From: an uncultured Bacteroidaceae bacterium
GTDB taxonomy: Bacteria > Bacteroidota > Bacteroidia > Bacteroidales > Bacteroidaceae
Assembly: GCA_934271655.1 (NCBI GenBank)
Contig: CAKQRW010000002.1
Coordinates: 28,468 to 92,467 of the forward strand
Reading direction: 5' to 3'
DNA length: 64,000 nt
Made by a program: the position numbers and the translations under genes. Positions 18,098 through 26,408 of the stretch are shown piece after piece; the first letter of the stretch is position 1; every line of letters starts with the position of its first letter. Below the pieces are notes generated by a model, which was not told where the DNA came from, did no database searches, and was given only the letters and a program-made list of their open reading frames with translations.

Positions 18098-19405
18098 TTA
18101 GTTGTTCACCTTTTTCATTCCCTGGAGATATGTCAGCTGCGCCAGAGAGATGAGCTGGCCTGACTCGTTGTATACAGGCTGTCCGCTTGAGTTGGACGCG
18201 AGGAACACGTATGAGTCTATCTTCGACTCGCCCACATTGTCCCAGGTGAAGACCACCGAGTTGCTGTCCTCGTGCCAGTTGCCGTAGAGGGTGCCTGTCC
18301 AGTTGAAGCGTCCGCCTGCGCTGAAGCTCACGGGCGCCACGTTGGCATAGGCGTATTCGCCAGTAGGGTCGTCGGCATACTGCTGCACGAGTGCTATGGC
18401 TCCCTTGTCGCGGAAGTACTGGAAATAGAGCTCGAAGGCCAGGCCGTCGATGTTGATCTTGCCCTTGAGGTACACTGGGCTATACTTGGTCATCTCCACA
18501 CGATACTCATAGGCTGTCTGTGTCTCCTGGCTCTCGCTGCCAGCAGCATGGCAGATGATGTTCCATGTGCCCTCAAAGAACTCGATAGGCTGGAAGTGTG
18601 GCGGGTTGTAGCCGAGGATGCTGATGGAGGTGGTGCCTGTCACGTCAAAGTTGTCTTTTGCCTTGTTGTAGACAAGCTCGCTCACCTGCTCTCCGTTGAT
18701 AGTGATGGGCGACTGGAAATGTATGCCCTTGCTGCCCACGTAGTAAGGCACTTCGGCCTTCTCCTTGCCCGACTGGTATACGGCACGTCGTGTGTAGTCG
18801 TCTATGGCTATGTGTCCTATGGAGTCGTTGCCTAAGGTCACCTTATTGTTGTAAAACACCTTCTTGGCTATGGTGTTGACGCTGTCTATGTATGTCTCCC
18901 ATGACACGGTCGCGGGCATGGGTGTCATCACCATCTTGTTGCCCCACTTCTTGCCTTTCAGCACGATGGAGTCGGGTGTGGCGCTGGTGATGAGAAACTC
19001 ATAGTCGCCCTGCTCGCCGTCGATGGAGCTGCTGGTTGGAGTGGCAAACTTGTGCATCAGCTCGTTGTAGGTGTCAAATGTGAGCACCGCGCTCTGGTCG
19101 CTGATGATGTCATAGCTTGATGTGCATGTCTGGTAGCCGTCGCTCATGTCGCCTGCCACCGTTGCCCTGCCGTCCTTGAACTTGCAGAGGTATGTGTAGC
19201 CTCCGCCTGTGTACTCTGTGCCGGTATAGTAGATGAGCTTCCATCCGTTGGGCGCGCTTTCGAGCAGACTCTTGTCTGTCTTGATGGCCGCGTCGATGCG
19301 CTCTGCCGCCGACTCGCCGAAGTAGTCGCTCTCGTCGTGCAGGCTGCAGCTCGCTGCGCAGAGGGATGCGAGAGCTATGGCTGTTGGATATAATGTTTTT
19401 TTCAT
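18098..19405 (-). CDS. DUF4302 lipoprotein
   Basis: The product has 435 residues with a lipoprotein signal (lipobox Cys in CAASCSLHDE). The N-terminal region (AAERIDAAIKTDKSLLESAPNGWKLIYYTG...GGYTYLCKFKDG) is the hallmark of DUF4302, a Bacteroidota family found next to SusCD pairs and zinc metallopeptidase lipoproteins. The family's function is not established; a surface accessory role is inferred from its lipoprotein signal and position. It lies 103 bp after the metallopeptidase gene. Confidence 0.85.
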   Translation of the reverse strand: MKKTLYPTAIALASLCAASCSLHDESDYFGESAAERIDAAIKTDKSLLESAPNGWKLIYYTGTEYTGGGYTYLCKFKDGRATVAGDMSDGYQTCTSSYDIISDQSAVLTFDTYNELMHKFATPTSSSIDGEQGDYEFLITSATPDSIVLKGKKWGNKMVMTPMPATVSWETYIDSVNTIAKKVFYNNKVTLGNDSIGHIAIDDYTRRAVYQSGKEKAEVPYYVGSKGIHFQSPITINGEQVSELVYNKAKDNFDVTGTTSISILGYNPPHFQPIEFFEGTWNIICHAAGSESQETQTAYEYRVEMTKYSPVYLKGKINIDGLAFELYFQYFRDKGAIALVQQYADDPTGEYAYANVAPVSFSAGGRFNWTGTLYGNWHEDSNSVVFTWDNVGESKIDSYVFLASNSSGQPVYNESGQLISLAQLTYLQGMKKVNN

Positions 19406-19508
19406 TCGAGAATGTCTTTTTGTTGGCAGTAAACCGCTCTGCCGCCTTATGGCTTCGGGTGCCTGCCTGTGTTGCTATTTCCTTTGGATAGTGTTCGCTG
19501 GAGCCGAA

Positions 19509-20417
19509 TCATTTCAGGTGCTCCAGGTCGAGAGATGACAGCTCGTTGCCGCGATGCAGCACAGCGTCGCGCAGCTGGTCGATGTCCACGTTCCATGACT
19601 TGGTCATGTAGTCCTTCACAAAAGCTATCTTCTGCTCCAGCGCCACCTTGGCTGTGATGTTGTTGTCCACCAGGTTGTCGCCGGCCTTGGAGAGGATGGC
19701 GTTCCACTCGTCGGTGGTCGATGTCACGTAGGTGGCGAGCATCTCGGCGAAGTCCTCCTTGCCCTCCGACATGGCGTAGGCGCTCACGAAGCCTTTCTTC
19801 ATGGCATCGTCATCCTCTATCTGCGACCAGTCGCCGCTGATGTAGCCAGAGGCTGTCACCTTCTCGAAGTTGCGGTCGTATGGCTGCTTCTGGTTCAGGA
19901 TGTGGGTGAACTCGTGGTGCATCGTGTGGAAATAGTACTCGTTGAGATAGCTGTAGTCCTTCAGGTTCTCATCCGAGAGGCGGTTGACCATGTAGAGCGT
20001 CACTTTCTGTCCGCCCTCTGCTGTACCCAGCACGATGGTTCCGTTGCTGTTGAAGGCTGGAGAGCCGATGAGGTGGATGACTCTTGGCACATTCTCCTTG
20101 ATGAAGTCTGAGCCGGCCGATTCCACATAGGCATCAAACCAGAGATACTTGATGATGATGGCCAGTTTGGCCGATTTGGCAGAGTCGGCTGGCACAAGGT
20201 TCTTGGTCATGTCGCTCTCGATGTCCTGCATCTTGTACTTGAAGTCCACGTTGTATGGATTGGTGAAGTTCTTGAGCAGCCATTTGTCAAAGTCGTTCCT
20301 CTGCACTTCGTCTGTCGGGAAGTTGGTGGGATCGCTGGGGTCGTCGTCAGAGCATGAGCTGAAGGCGAGGCACAGCGTGGCCAGACACAATGCTATTGTA
20401 TATAGATGTTTTTTCAT
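19509..20417 (-). CDS. Putative zinc metallopeptidase lipoprotein of SusCD operon
   Basis: The product has 302 residues; the start at MKKHLYTIAL (20417) is chosen because it opens a lipoprotein signal with lipobox Cys (AFSSCSDDD). HEFTH (His168, Glu169, His172) is a zincin HExxH motif, and the downstream EGKEDFAEML could supply the third zinc ligand. It belongs to the putative zinc-binding metallopeptidase lipoproteins encoded after SusD. It probably trims peptides at the cell surface before import by SusCD, which is the main reason to suspect a peptide substrate for this locus. Activity is not proven by the sequence. Confidence 0.85.
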   Translation of the reverse strand: MKKHLYTIALCLATLCLAFSSCSDDDPSDPTNFPTDEVQRNDFDKWLLKNFTNPYNVDFKYKMQDIESDMTKNLVPADSAKSAKLAIIIKYLWFDAYVESAGSDFIKENVPRVIHLIGSPAFNSNGTIVLGTAEGGQKVTLYMVNRLSDENLKDYSYLNEYYFHTMHHEFTHILNQKQPYDRNFEKVTASGYISGDWSQIEDDDAMKKGFVSAYAMSEGKEDFAEMLATYVTSTTDEWNAILSKAGDNLVDNNITAKVALEQKIAFVKDYMTKSWNVDIDQLRDAVLHRGNELSSLDLEHLK

Positions 20418-20545
20418 ACGTCGTAAATGTTGTTGTCTGTTGTTTGTGAGTGACATTTCGGGAGTATGCTGACGGGGCAGGACGTGCTGCGGCTTGCTGC
20501 CGCGTGCAGTTCTGTGCACGCATCACTCCCGAGCATGTTCTGCTG

Positions 20546-22123
20546 TTAGTTTCTTGGGTTGGCTGTAAGGCCCACCTTGATGACATCCTGAGGCAGCTGT
20601 ATGGCCAGGCGAGGGTCGCCAGCCTTGATGCTGTCGGTCAGCTCGTCCACCTCGTCGTCGTTGATGATGGTGCGGCGATACATCGTGATGCCGTAGCGCT
20701 TCACGTCTTGCAGGCGGAAGCCCTCATGCATGGTGAGTATGCGCTTCAGGTGGAGTATGCATTGGAGCATGGGCTCCTGTGTGTCCTTGTCGATGGCGAA
20801 CGCTGTGTGCAGCTCTTTCTTGGGAGTGGTGGCCTTCGGCTCGGAATATTTCATGTTGTCGCCGTAGAAGCTCTTCACGCGGCTCACAGTGTAGGAGGAG
20901 CCTGTGCTTGAGAAGGCTGAGAGAAGTGTGTTGACATCGGCCATGGCCTTTTCGTACTCTCCCATCAGGGCGTAGGCCTCTGCGCGTTCTATCAGCGAGA
21001 TGTCGGTGGTGAAGACGGCGTAGACCGTGTGCGGAGCGCCGGTGTTGGCCTGTATGTCGTAATACTCAAAGGCATAAGGCACCTTTATCATCATGTACTT
21101 GGATGTCACCTGCGTGTTGTACAGGCACACGTAGTTCAGGTTCTCGTTGCTGCTGCCCCACAGTCCGCGTGACAGCAATGTCTCGCGCTCGGCTATGAGC
21201 TTGTTGTGCGAATAGCTGTTGCCCACGGCAGGGAATGGACCACCGATGGCTCCCCACATGGAGTATACCACCTGAAGCAGCAGGTTGGCCCTGTTGCTTG
21301 AGCTGACGTAGGCGTTCTGCTGTATCTGTCCGTTGTAGCTCATCTTCGACCATGTGCTCCAGTCGCGCAGCGAGGCAGAAGGTGTGGAGCCAAGCACAGA
21401 GTTGGCATAGGCCACGGCCTTGTCGTACTGCTGGTAGTAGAGGTAGAAGCGCTCGGCGAAGGCGGCTGCGGAGCTTGGGGTGAAGTGGTATTTGGGCTGT
21501 GTGTACTCATTGTCCACCAGCTTCAGTCCTTCGAGCAGGTCGGCCTCTATGTTCTGGTATAGCTCTTCCAGCGTGCCGCGCTGATACTTCTTGTTGATGG
21601 TCTCGTCCACATGCTTAGGGTAGGGAAGGCCCATGTGCTGCGATGCTGTGGTCTTGTCGTATGCCATGCAGAAGACGTTGGACAGCTGGAACATGGCGAA
21701 GGCACGGCAGAGCAGGGCCTCGCCCTTCTGGCTCTTGTAAGCAGCCTGGTTTTCCTGCTTGTCGATGAAGTCGAGCACCTGGTTGGCTGTGGCCACGGCC
21801 GAGTAGTGTGTGGTCCAGAGATACTTGGGCGACTCATAGTCGGTGGTCTCTGTTATGTCCTCCCATCGGTAGGCCTGTCCCTGAAACTTGTTGTATTCGG
21901 TCCATCCTGTCTTGTTGTTGTAGTCCGTGTTGTCGGAGTACATCTCAAGCAGGTAGTTGGCGTTGGTCTCAGGATAGGCTGTCACGAGAAGCTTGCTGCA
22001 ATCGTCTGGCGTGCTTATCTCCATGCGCTGGTCGGGGTTCTTGTCAAGAAAATCGTTGCAAGAAGTCAAGACTGCTGACATGCCTAATATGGAGAGACCT
22101 ATATATGTCTTTATTGATGTCAT
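20546..22123 (-). CDS. SusD/RagB-type surface lipoprotein
   Basis: The product has 525 residues. The start is at MTSIKTYIGLSILG (22123), which opens a lipoprotein signal ending VLTSC|NDFLDKNPDQRM, typical of SusD N-termini; the frame extends 56 codons further upstream without signal-like sequence. TPR-like helices (GEALLCRAFAMFQLSNVF, RAEAYALMGEYEKAMADVN) follow, and the end LPQDVIKVGLTANPRN is characteristic of the family. SusD acts as the ligand-binding lid of SusC. It lies 205 bp after SusC copy 2 and starts the accessory part of the operon. Confidence 0.93.
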   Translation of the reverse strand: MTSIKTYIGLSILGMSAVLTSCNDFLDKNPDQRMEISTPDDCSKLLVTAYPETNANYLLEMYSDNTDYNNKTGWTEYNKFQGQAYRWEDITETTDYESPKYLWTTHYSAVATANQVLDFIDKQENQAAYKSQKGEALLCRAFAMFQLSNVFCMAYDKTTASQHMGLPYPKHVDETINKKYQRGTLEELYQNIEADLLEGLKLVDNEYTQPKYHFTPSSAAAFAERFYLYYQQYDKAVAYANSVLGSTPSASLRDWSTWSKMSYNGQIQQNAYVSSSNRANLLLQVVYSMWGAIGGPFPAVGNSYSHNKLIAERETLLSRGLWGSSNENLNYVCLYNTQVTSKYMMIKVPYAFEYYDIQANTGAPHTVYAVFTTDISLIERAEAYALMGEYEKAMADVNTLLSAFSSTGSSYTVSRVKSFYGDNMKYSEPKATTPKKELHTAFAIDKDTQEPMLQCILHLKRILTMHEGFRLQDVKRYGITMYRRTIINDDEVDELTDSIKAGDPRLAIQLPQDVIKVGLTANPRN

Positions 22124-22328
22124 TATTTTGATATATATATTATATAATGTGTATTTGTTGTGCTGCTGTGGACTATGAACCGTAAGATGTCTTCCGTCTG
22201 TGTGCCGTGCCTCGGGCGCATCTGCGCTGAGTGCCACGGCGCGAAAGGTGGTGCATGAGCCAATGCTGATATGTCTGAGAGGCATGCACAAAGGCTCAAG
22301 GCTCAGAGTTCATGGTCCAGGGCGCATC

Positions 22329-25300
22329 TTACATTCCCAGTCTCACAGTCATGGTAAACTGCTTTGGCATTGGCGAAGCCACACCGCCTGCGTTGATGAA
22401 CTCAGGATCCTGTCCGTTCAGCTTCTTGTCTGCGTAGATGAGGAAGAGGTTGGTGGCCTGAAGCTTCAGCGACATGTTGTTCACGGCCGAGCCCTTGAAC
22501 CATGCCGACGGGAAGTCATACTCAAGCGATATTTCCTTCATGCGGATGAAGTCGCCCTTGGCTATGCGCGCTGTAGAGTAGTTGTAGGCGTTGTAGCCAT
22601 AGGTCAGCTCATAGTTCTCCTTCACCTGGCGGTATGAGAGTATGGCTGGCACATTGGTCTTTGTCTCGTCGCCAGGGTTCATCCAGCGGTTCTTGAAGAC
22701 GCTGGTCATGGACGAGAGGTCGGTGTATGTTCCCTTGAACACTGGGTTGAGGCGCACCACGTTGCCGAAGGCGTATGTCATGAAGATGTTCAGGTGGAAA
22801 CCTTTGTACGTGAACACGTTGCTCAGCGAGCCAGAGTATACAGGGTCTGATGGACCCTCATACTTCAGGAAGTCTGTCTTGTCACGCTCCTGGAAGTTGA
22901 TGTTGTATGTGGTCACCTCGCCCTTCTCGTTGATGAACTGCGGCAGTCCCTCGCTGTTAAGTCCTATGAATGGGATGGAGAAGATGGCGCGTACTGGGTA
23001 GCCCTGCTTGGCGAAGCCTATGCCGCTCACCATGTCAAACACGGTGCCCTGGTTGAAGAGCTTGGATATCTCTGTCTTGGTGTGCGAATAGACAAAGCTG
23101 GTGTTCCATGAGAAATTCTCCTTCTTGATGTTGGTGGAAGAGATGCTCAGCTCCTCGCCCCATGACTTCATCTTGCCCTCGTTGGCAAACATGGTGCCCT
23201 TGAGGTAGGTGAGGTATGGCACCAGCTCATCGAAGTTGCGGCGCTGGTACACGTCGAGGGTTACATTCAGACGGTCTCTCCACAGTCCGAAGTCCACGCC
23301 GAAGTTTATCTCGTTCTTCTTCTCGTAGGTGAGGTCAGCGTTGCCGTAGTTGTATATGCCTATGCTGCTCTCCTTGTCCGAGCCCATTGGACGGTATTGC
23401 GTCATGGCTCTCAGCACAGTGGAAGAAGAGGCGTAGGAGGCGTCGGGCGGTGTGCCTGTCAAGCTGTAGGAGAGGCGTGCCGTGAGGTGTGAGAGCGGAC
23501 GGAGCGACTCGAAGAAGTTTTCCTCGTGCGCGTTCCATGCGCCAGATATGTTCCATGTTGGCATCCAGCGTGCACCGCTGTTCTTGCCAAGCTGGTTAGA
23601 GCCCTCATAGCGCATGGTGCCGTTCACCACATACTTGCCGTTGTAGGAGTAAGTGGCGTTGCCGTAGAAGGCAGCTGAGCGCGAGTCGGTGTTTTTCAGG
23701 CTGTAGTATACCGTGTTCTCTTCCTCGCTCTTCTTGAAGAACTGGTATACGTAGAATGGTATCTCGCCCGACTGGTACTGCATGCCCCATCCGTTGAACC
23801 ATGTGCGGTTGCGGTTGATGCTGTTGGTCTCCATGCCGGCGAAAAGGTTCATGATGTGCACGCGGTTGAATGTCTTGTTGTACTGCGCTGTGGCGCGGAA
23901 GTCATAGTTGAGCATCCTGTTGTCTGTGCGCTGGTATATGCCTCCCTGTGGCAACACGGAGATAGGCAGGGAGTAGACGTTGTCGGGGTCGGAGTAGAGC
24001 AGCTTGTTGTTGTCGCGTATCTGGCTCGTGCCCATGGCGCGATAGGCCTCTGCCTGGTTGGACGTGTCCATAATCTTGTGCTCCTGTGTGGTTGCGCTGT
24101 ATTTCAGGGCACCCAGCACCGACAGCTCCAGTTCTTTGATAGGACTCCATTTGAACTCAGTCTGGAACTTGGCGTCAATGACATTGAGGTCAATGAAGTT
24201 GTTGGCCAGCTCGTGCTTGATGTTGAATCCTGCATAGTTGGCGCGGTATGTCTCATTAGGGTCGAGTGTGCGCGATGTGTTGAGGGCGTAAGAGTATGGG
24301 TTGATGTCGAAGTCGCGCTTCACCTGGCCCGACACCACGTCAACGTCCTGTCCCAGAGTGCCAGGAGCCTTCTGCTTGCGGTAGGATGCGCCGCCTATGA
24401 CGTTGACCGACAGGTTGTCAAGGATGTGATGCGACACGTTGGCGTTGAACGTGTAGCGGTTCACCTTGCTGTCGAGATACCATCCTGGGTCGAGCATCGC
24501 ACTCAGCGATGCATAGTAATTTGATTTCTCTGTGCCGCCGCTCAGACTGACAGAGTGGTTCTGCATGATGTCGGAAGAGAAAAGTTCGCCGAACCAGTCT
24601 GTGTTGCGGTATTCTGCTTGCTGCAGGTAGGCGTAGCGCGCCTCTTGAGTGTTCTGCAGCCCGAACATGCCAGATGTCTTGTCGTATGATGTTATCAGCT
24701 CATACATCTTGCCGTACACGCCATAGTCGCTGGTGTTGAGCACAGACGAGAGGTTGAGCCATCCCTTGTCTGCCATCTCCTTGTAGATGGCCATCTGGTC
24801 TTGCGAGTTGAGGATGTCAAAGTCGCTGTATGAAGGGATGAGACGGGTGGTGAACTCGCCTGTGTAGTTCACATGTGCCTGTCCGGCCTTGCCTCGCTTC
24901 GTCGTCACGACTATCACGCCAGCCATGGCGCGCGCTCCGTAGATGGATGTGGCAGAGCCGTCCTTCAGTATCTGGAAACTCTCGATGTCGTCTGAGTTGA
25001 GCCCGGCTATGGCCGAGCTGATGAGTGTCTCGGGGTCGCCCGACGAGAGGTCGTCGGCATTGACATCCGACACGTCTTCCATGATGACTCCGTCCACTAC
25101 CCAGAGTGGCTTTGACGAACCGTAGATGGATGTGGCTCCGCGCACTCGTATCTTCGGGGCAGAGCCGAAGGTGCCGCTCACGTTCTGCACGGACACGCCG
25201 GCAGAGCGGCCTTCGAGCGAGCGGCTGATGTCCGCCACGCCGTTGATCTTGACATCTGCCGCGTTCACCTTGTCTGTCGCACCGGTGAAGAGACGGCGGT

Positions 25301-25634
25301 CTGTCTTCTGCAGACCGGTCACCACGACTTCCTGCAGCTGCTTCTCGTTCTTCAGAAGCACTTTCATGTTCTTTGCCGCGGGCAGGGTCTGTGTCTCCAT
25401 GCCGACGTAGCTGATTTTCAACTTCGCTCCCTTGGGAACGCTCAACTTAAACTTACCGTCGATATCGGTGGCGACGCCGATGCCGCCCTCTCCGCCGAGA
25501 ACGATGACAGATGCACCAATCACAGGTTCACCGTCATCTGCGAATATCACGGTTCCAGAAGCTTCATTCTGGGCAAACGCCATGCCTATGCTCACCAGGA
25601 GGCAAGCAATGAATGACGCAAGTCTTTTTTCCAT
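22329..25634 (-). CDS. SusC/RagA-type TonB-dependent outer membrane receptor (copy 2)
   Basis: The product has 1101 residues, the same length as copy 1. Signal peptide, CarboxypepD_reg-like domain, EVVVTG and plug match copy 1; the first 191 codons are identical in DNA, and the first coding difference is Ser/Asn at residue 192. The barrel is clearly diverged, e.g. in the region around residues 310-380 and in the last third. It heads an operon with SusD, a zinc metallopeptidase, DUF4302 and BACON-like lipoproteins, then the TlpA/Omp28/T9SS genes. This set recalls peptide-importing RagAB-like systems (from memory, BT2261-2264 of B. thetaiotaomicron), so peptides are the likeliest cargo. Confidence 0.95.
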   Translation of the reverse strand: MEKRLASFIACLLVSIGMAFAQNEASGTVIFADDGEPVIGASVIVLGGEGGIGVATDIDGKFKLSVPKGAKLKISYVGMETQTLPAAKNMKVLLKNEKQLQEVVVTGLQKTDRRLFTGATDKVNAADVKINGVADISRSLEGRSAGVSVQNVSGTFGSAPKIRVRGATSIYGSSKPLWVVDGVIMEDVSDVNADDLSSGDPETLISSAIAGLNSDDIESFQILKDGSATSIYGARAMAGVIVVTTKRGKAGQAHVNYTGEFTTRLIPSYSDFDILNSQDQMAIYKEMADKGWLNLSSVLNTSDYGVYGKMYELITSYDKTSGMFGLQNTQEARYAYLQQAEYRNTDWFGELFSSDIMQNHSVSLSGGTEKSNYYASLSAMLDPGWYLDSKVNRYTFNANVSHHILDNLSVNVIGGASYRKQKAPGTLGQDVDVVSGQVKRDFDINPYSYALNTSRTLDPNETYRANYAGFNIKHELANNFIDLNVIDAKFQTEFKWSPIKELELSVLGALKYSATTQEHKIMDTSNQAEAYRAMGTSQIRDNNKLLYSDPDNVYSLPISVLPQGGIYQRTDNRMLNYDFRATAQYNKTFNRVHIMNLFAGMETNSINRNRTWFNGWGMQYQSGEIPFYVYQFFKKSEEENTVYYSLKNTDSRSAAFYGNATYSYNGKYVVNGTMRYEGSNQLGKNSGARWMPTWNISGAWNAHEENFFESLRPLSHLTARLSYSLTGTPPDASYASSSTVLRAMTQYRPMGSDKESSIGIYNYGNADLTYEKKNEINFGVDFGLWRDRLNVTLDVYQRRNFDELVPYLTYLKGTMFANEGKMKSWGEELSISSTNIKKENFSWNTSFVYSHTKTEISKLFNQGTVFDMVSGIGFAKQGYPVRAIFSIPFIGLNSEGLPQFINEKGEVTTYNINFQERDKTDFLKYEGPSDPVYSGSLSNVFTYKGFHLNIFMTYAFGNVVRLNPVFKGTYTDLSSMTSVFKNRWMNPGDETKTNVPAILSYRQVKENYELTYGYNAYNYSTARIAKGDFIRMKEISLEYDFPSAWFKGSAVNNMSLKLQATNLFLIYADKKLNGQDPEFINAGGVASPMPKQFTMTVRLGM

Positions 25635-25683
25635 AAACTTTTCTTCTTTCGTGGGTTAAAATTAAATAAATTATATAATTATC
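25061..25683. repeat. Direct repeat, copy 2: identical SusC N-terminal/leader block
   Basis: This is the partner of 2814-3436, in the same orientation, by eye identical over 623 bp. Homologous recombination between the two would delete the intervening 22 kb and leave one hybrid SusC. Confidence 0.9.
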
Positions 25684-25686
25684 GTG

Positions 25687-25718
25687 CAAATTTACGCCTT
25701 TTTATAATTATGTACAAA
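25687..25718 (-). promoter_or_regulatory. Promoter of the SusC copy 2 operon
   Basis: On the minus strand TTTG (complement of 25715-25718) is followed after 20 nt by TAAATTTG (complement of 25687-25694). The spacing and sequence equal those upstream of SusC copy 1, although the bases between have begun to differ. Confidence 0.8.
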
Positions 25719-25944
25719 TAAAATAAATAAAATGATATAATTTTAACGCTTTAGAATACTGTGATTTGTCAGAATGGTACGAAGTGATGGAATAATATGA
25801 TAAAAAAGAGATGTGCTGCTTTCTTTTTGCTATTTTACAGACTGTGTTCAAGCGATGTGTTGGCGTTCATATATGTCTTGTTGTGCAAAGCTTGCGTCAC
25901 AGTCTGTATATCTGATGTGCGGATGTTCATGTTGGTGCTCTTGC

Positions 25945-26408
25945 TGGGTCAGCGGGTTTTCCCGGTTGGCGACTGATGAATATGCTGTAAATATAACGAT
26001 ACACAAACCTTAGGATAACGATGCATAAAGTGCAGGATAACGAAACACAATCCTTAGGATGAAGACATGCAAACCTTAGGATGACGGATGCGCATGGCAT
26101 GGCGTATTGCAAGGCCTGAAAAGTAGAGTGAGATATCATGCGCGCCATGTCATCAATAGTCAGTATGTGACGAATGCTGTAATGCTCGATCATCAGACTT
26201 TACAGACACAGCAAGCTGTCTGATGAGTCAAGATCCTCATTGCCATCACGGCGTCTGCAATATGTCTGGCTCTCCCTCCCTAAAAAGGAGAAAGTGCCAA
26301 AAGTGCCAAAGTGCCAAGTGCCAAATCTTTGCCAAAATAGTCTAAAATACTTATTTTGTTACTTTTTACTATGTTTGGGCACTTTGGCACTTTGGCACTT
26401 TTGGCACT
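25945..26408. repeat. Left copy of a ~460-bp inverted repeat bounding the lipoprotein island
   Basis: Read in reverse complement, this stretch aligns along its whole length with 41429-41887. Shared landmarks, in order, are TGGGTCAGCGG at the outer edge, several CCTTAGGAT units, a conserved segment around ATGATCGAGCATT, AGACTTTACAG and CAATATGTCT, and a terminal long hairpin. An open frame of 80-88 codons starting MIEHY is present in both copies, but many changes are non-synonymous, so I do not call it a gene. Confidence 0.8.
26293..26408. repeat. Long hairpin of AGTGCCAAA units at the inner edge of the left inverted repeat
   Basis: The left arm (26293-26326) is built of AGTGCCAAA-type units and the right arm (26374-26408) of TTTGGCACT units; about 25 bp pair perfectly around a 47-nt AT-rich loop. 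The right arm contains the stop codon of the 26407-28272 gene, so it may also end that transcript, but no T-run follows on the minus strand. Confidence 0.75.

Noticed and set aside
25927..26193. Paired small open frames starting MIEHY in both inverted repeats
   Set aside because: The frames are similar only because the repeats are homologous; differences fall freely on all codon positions and no ribosome-binding site or family is seen.
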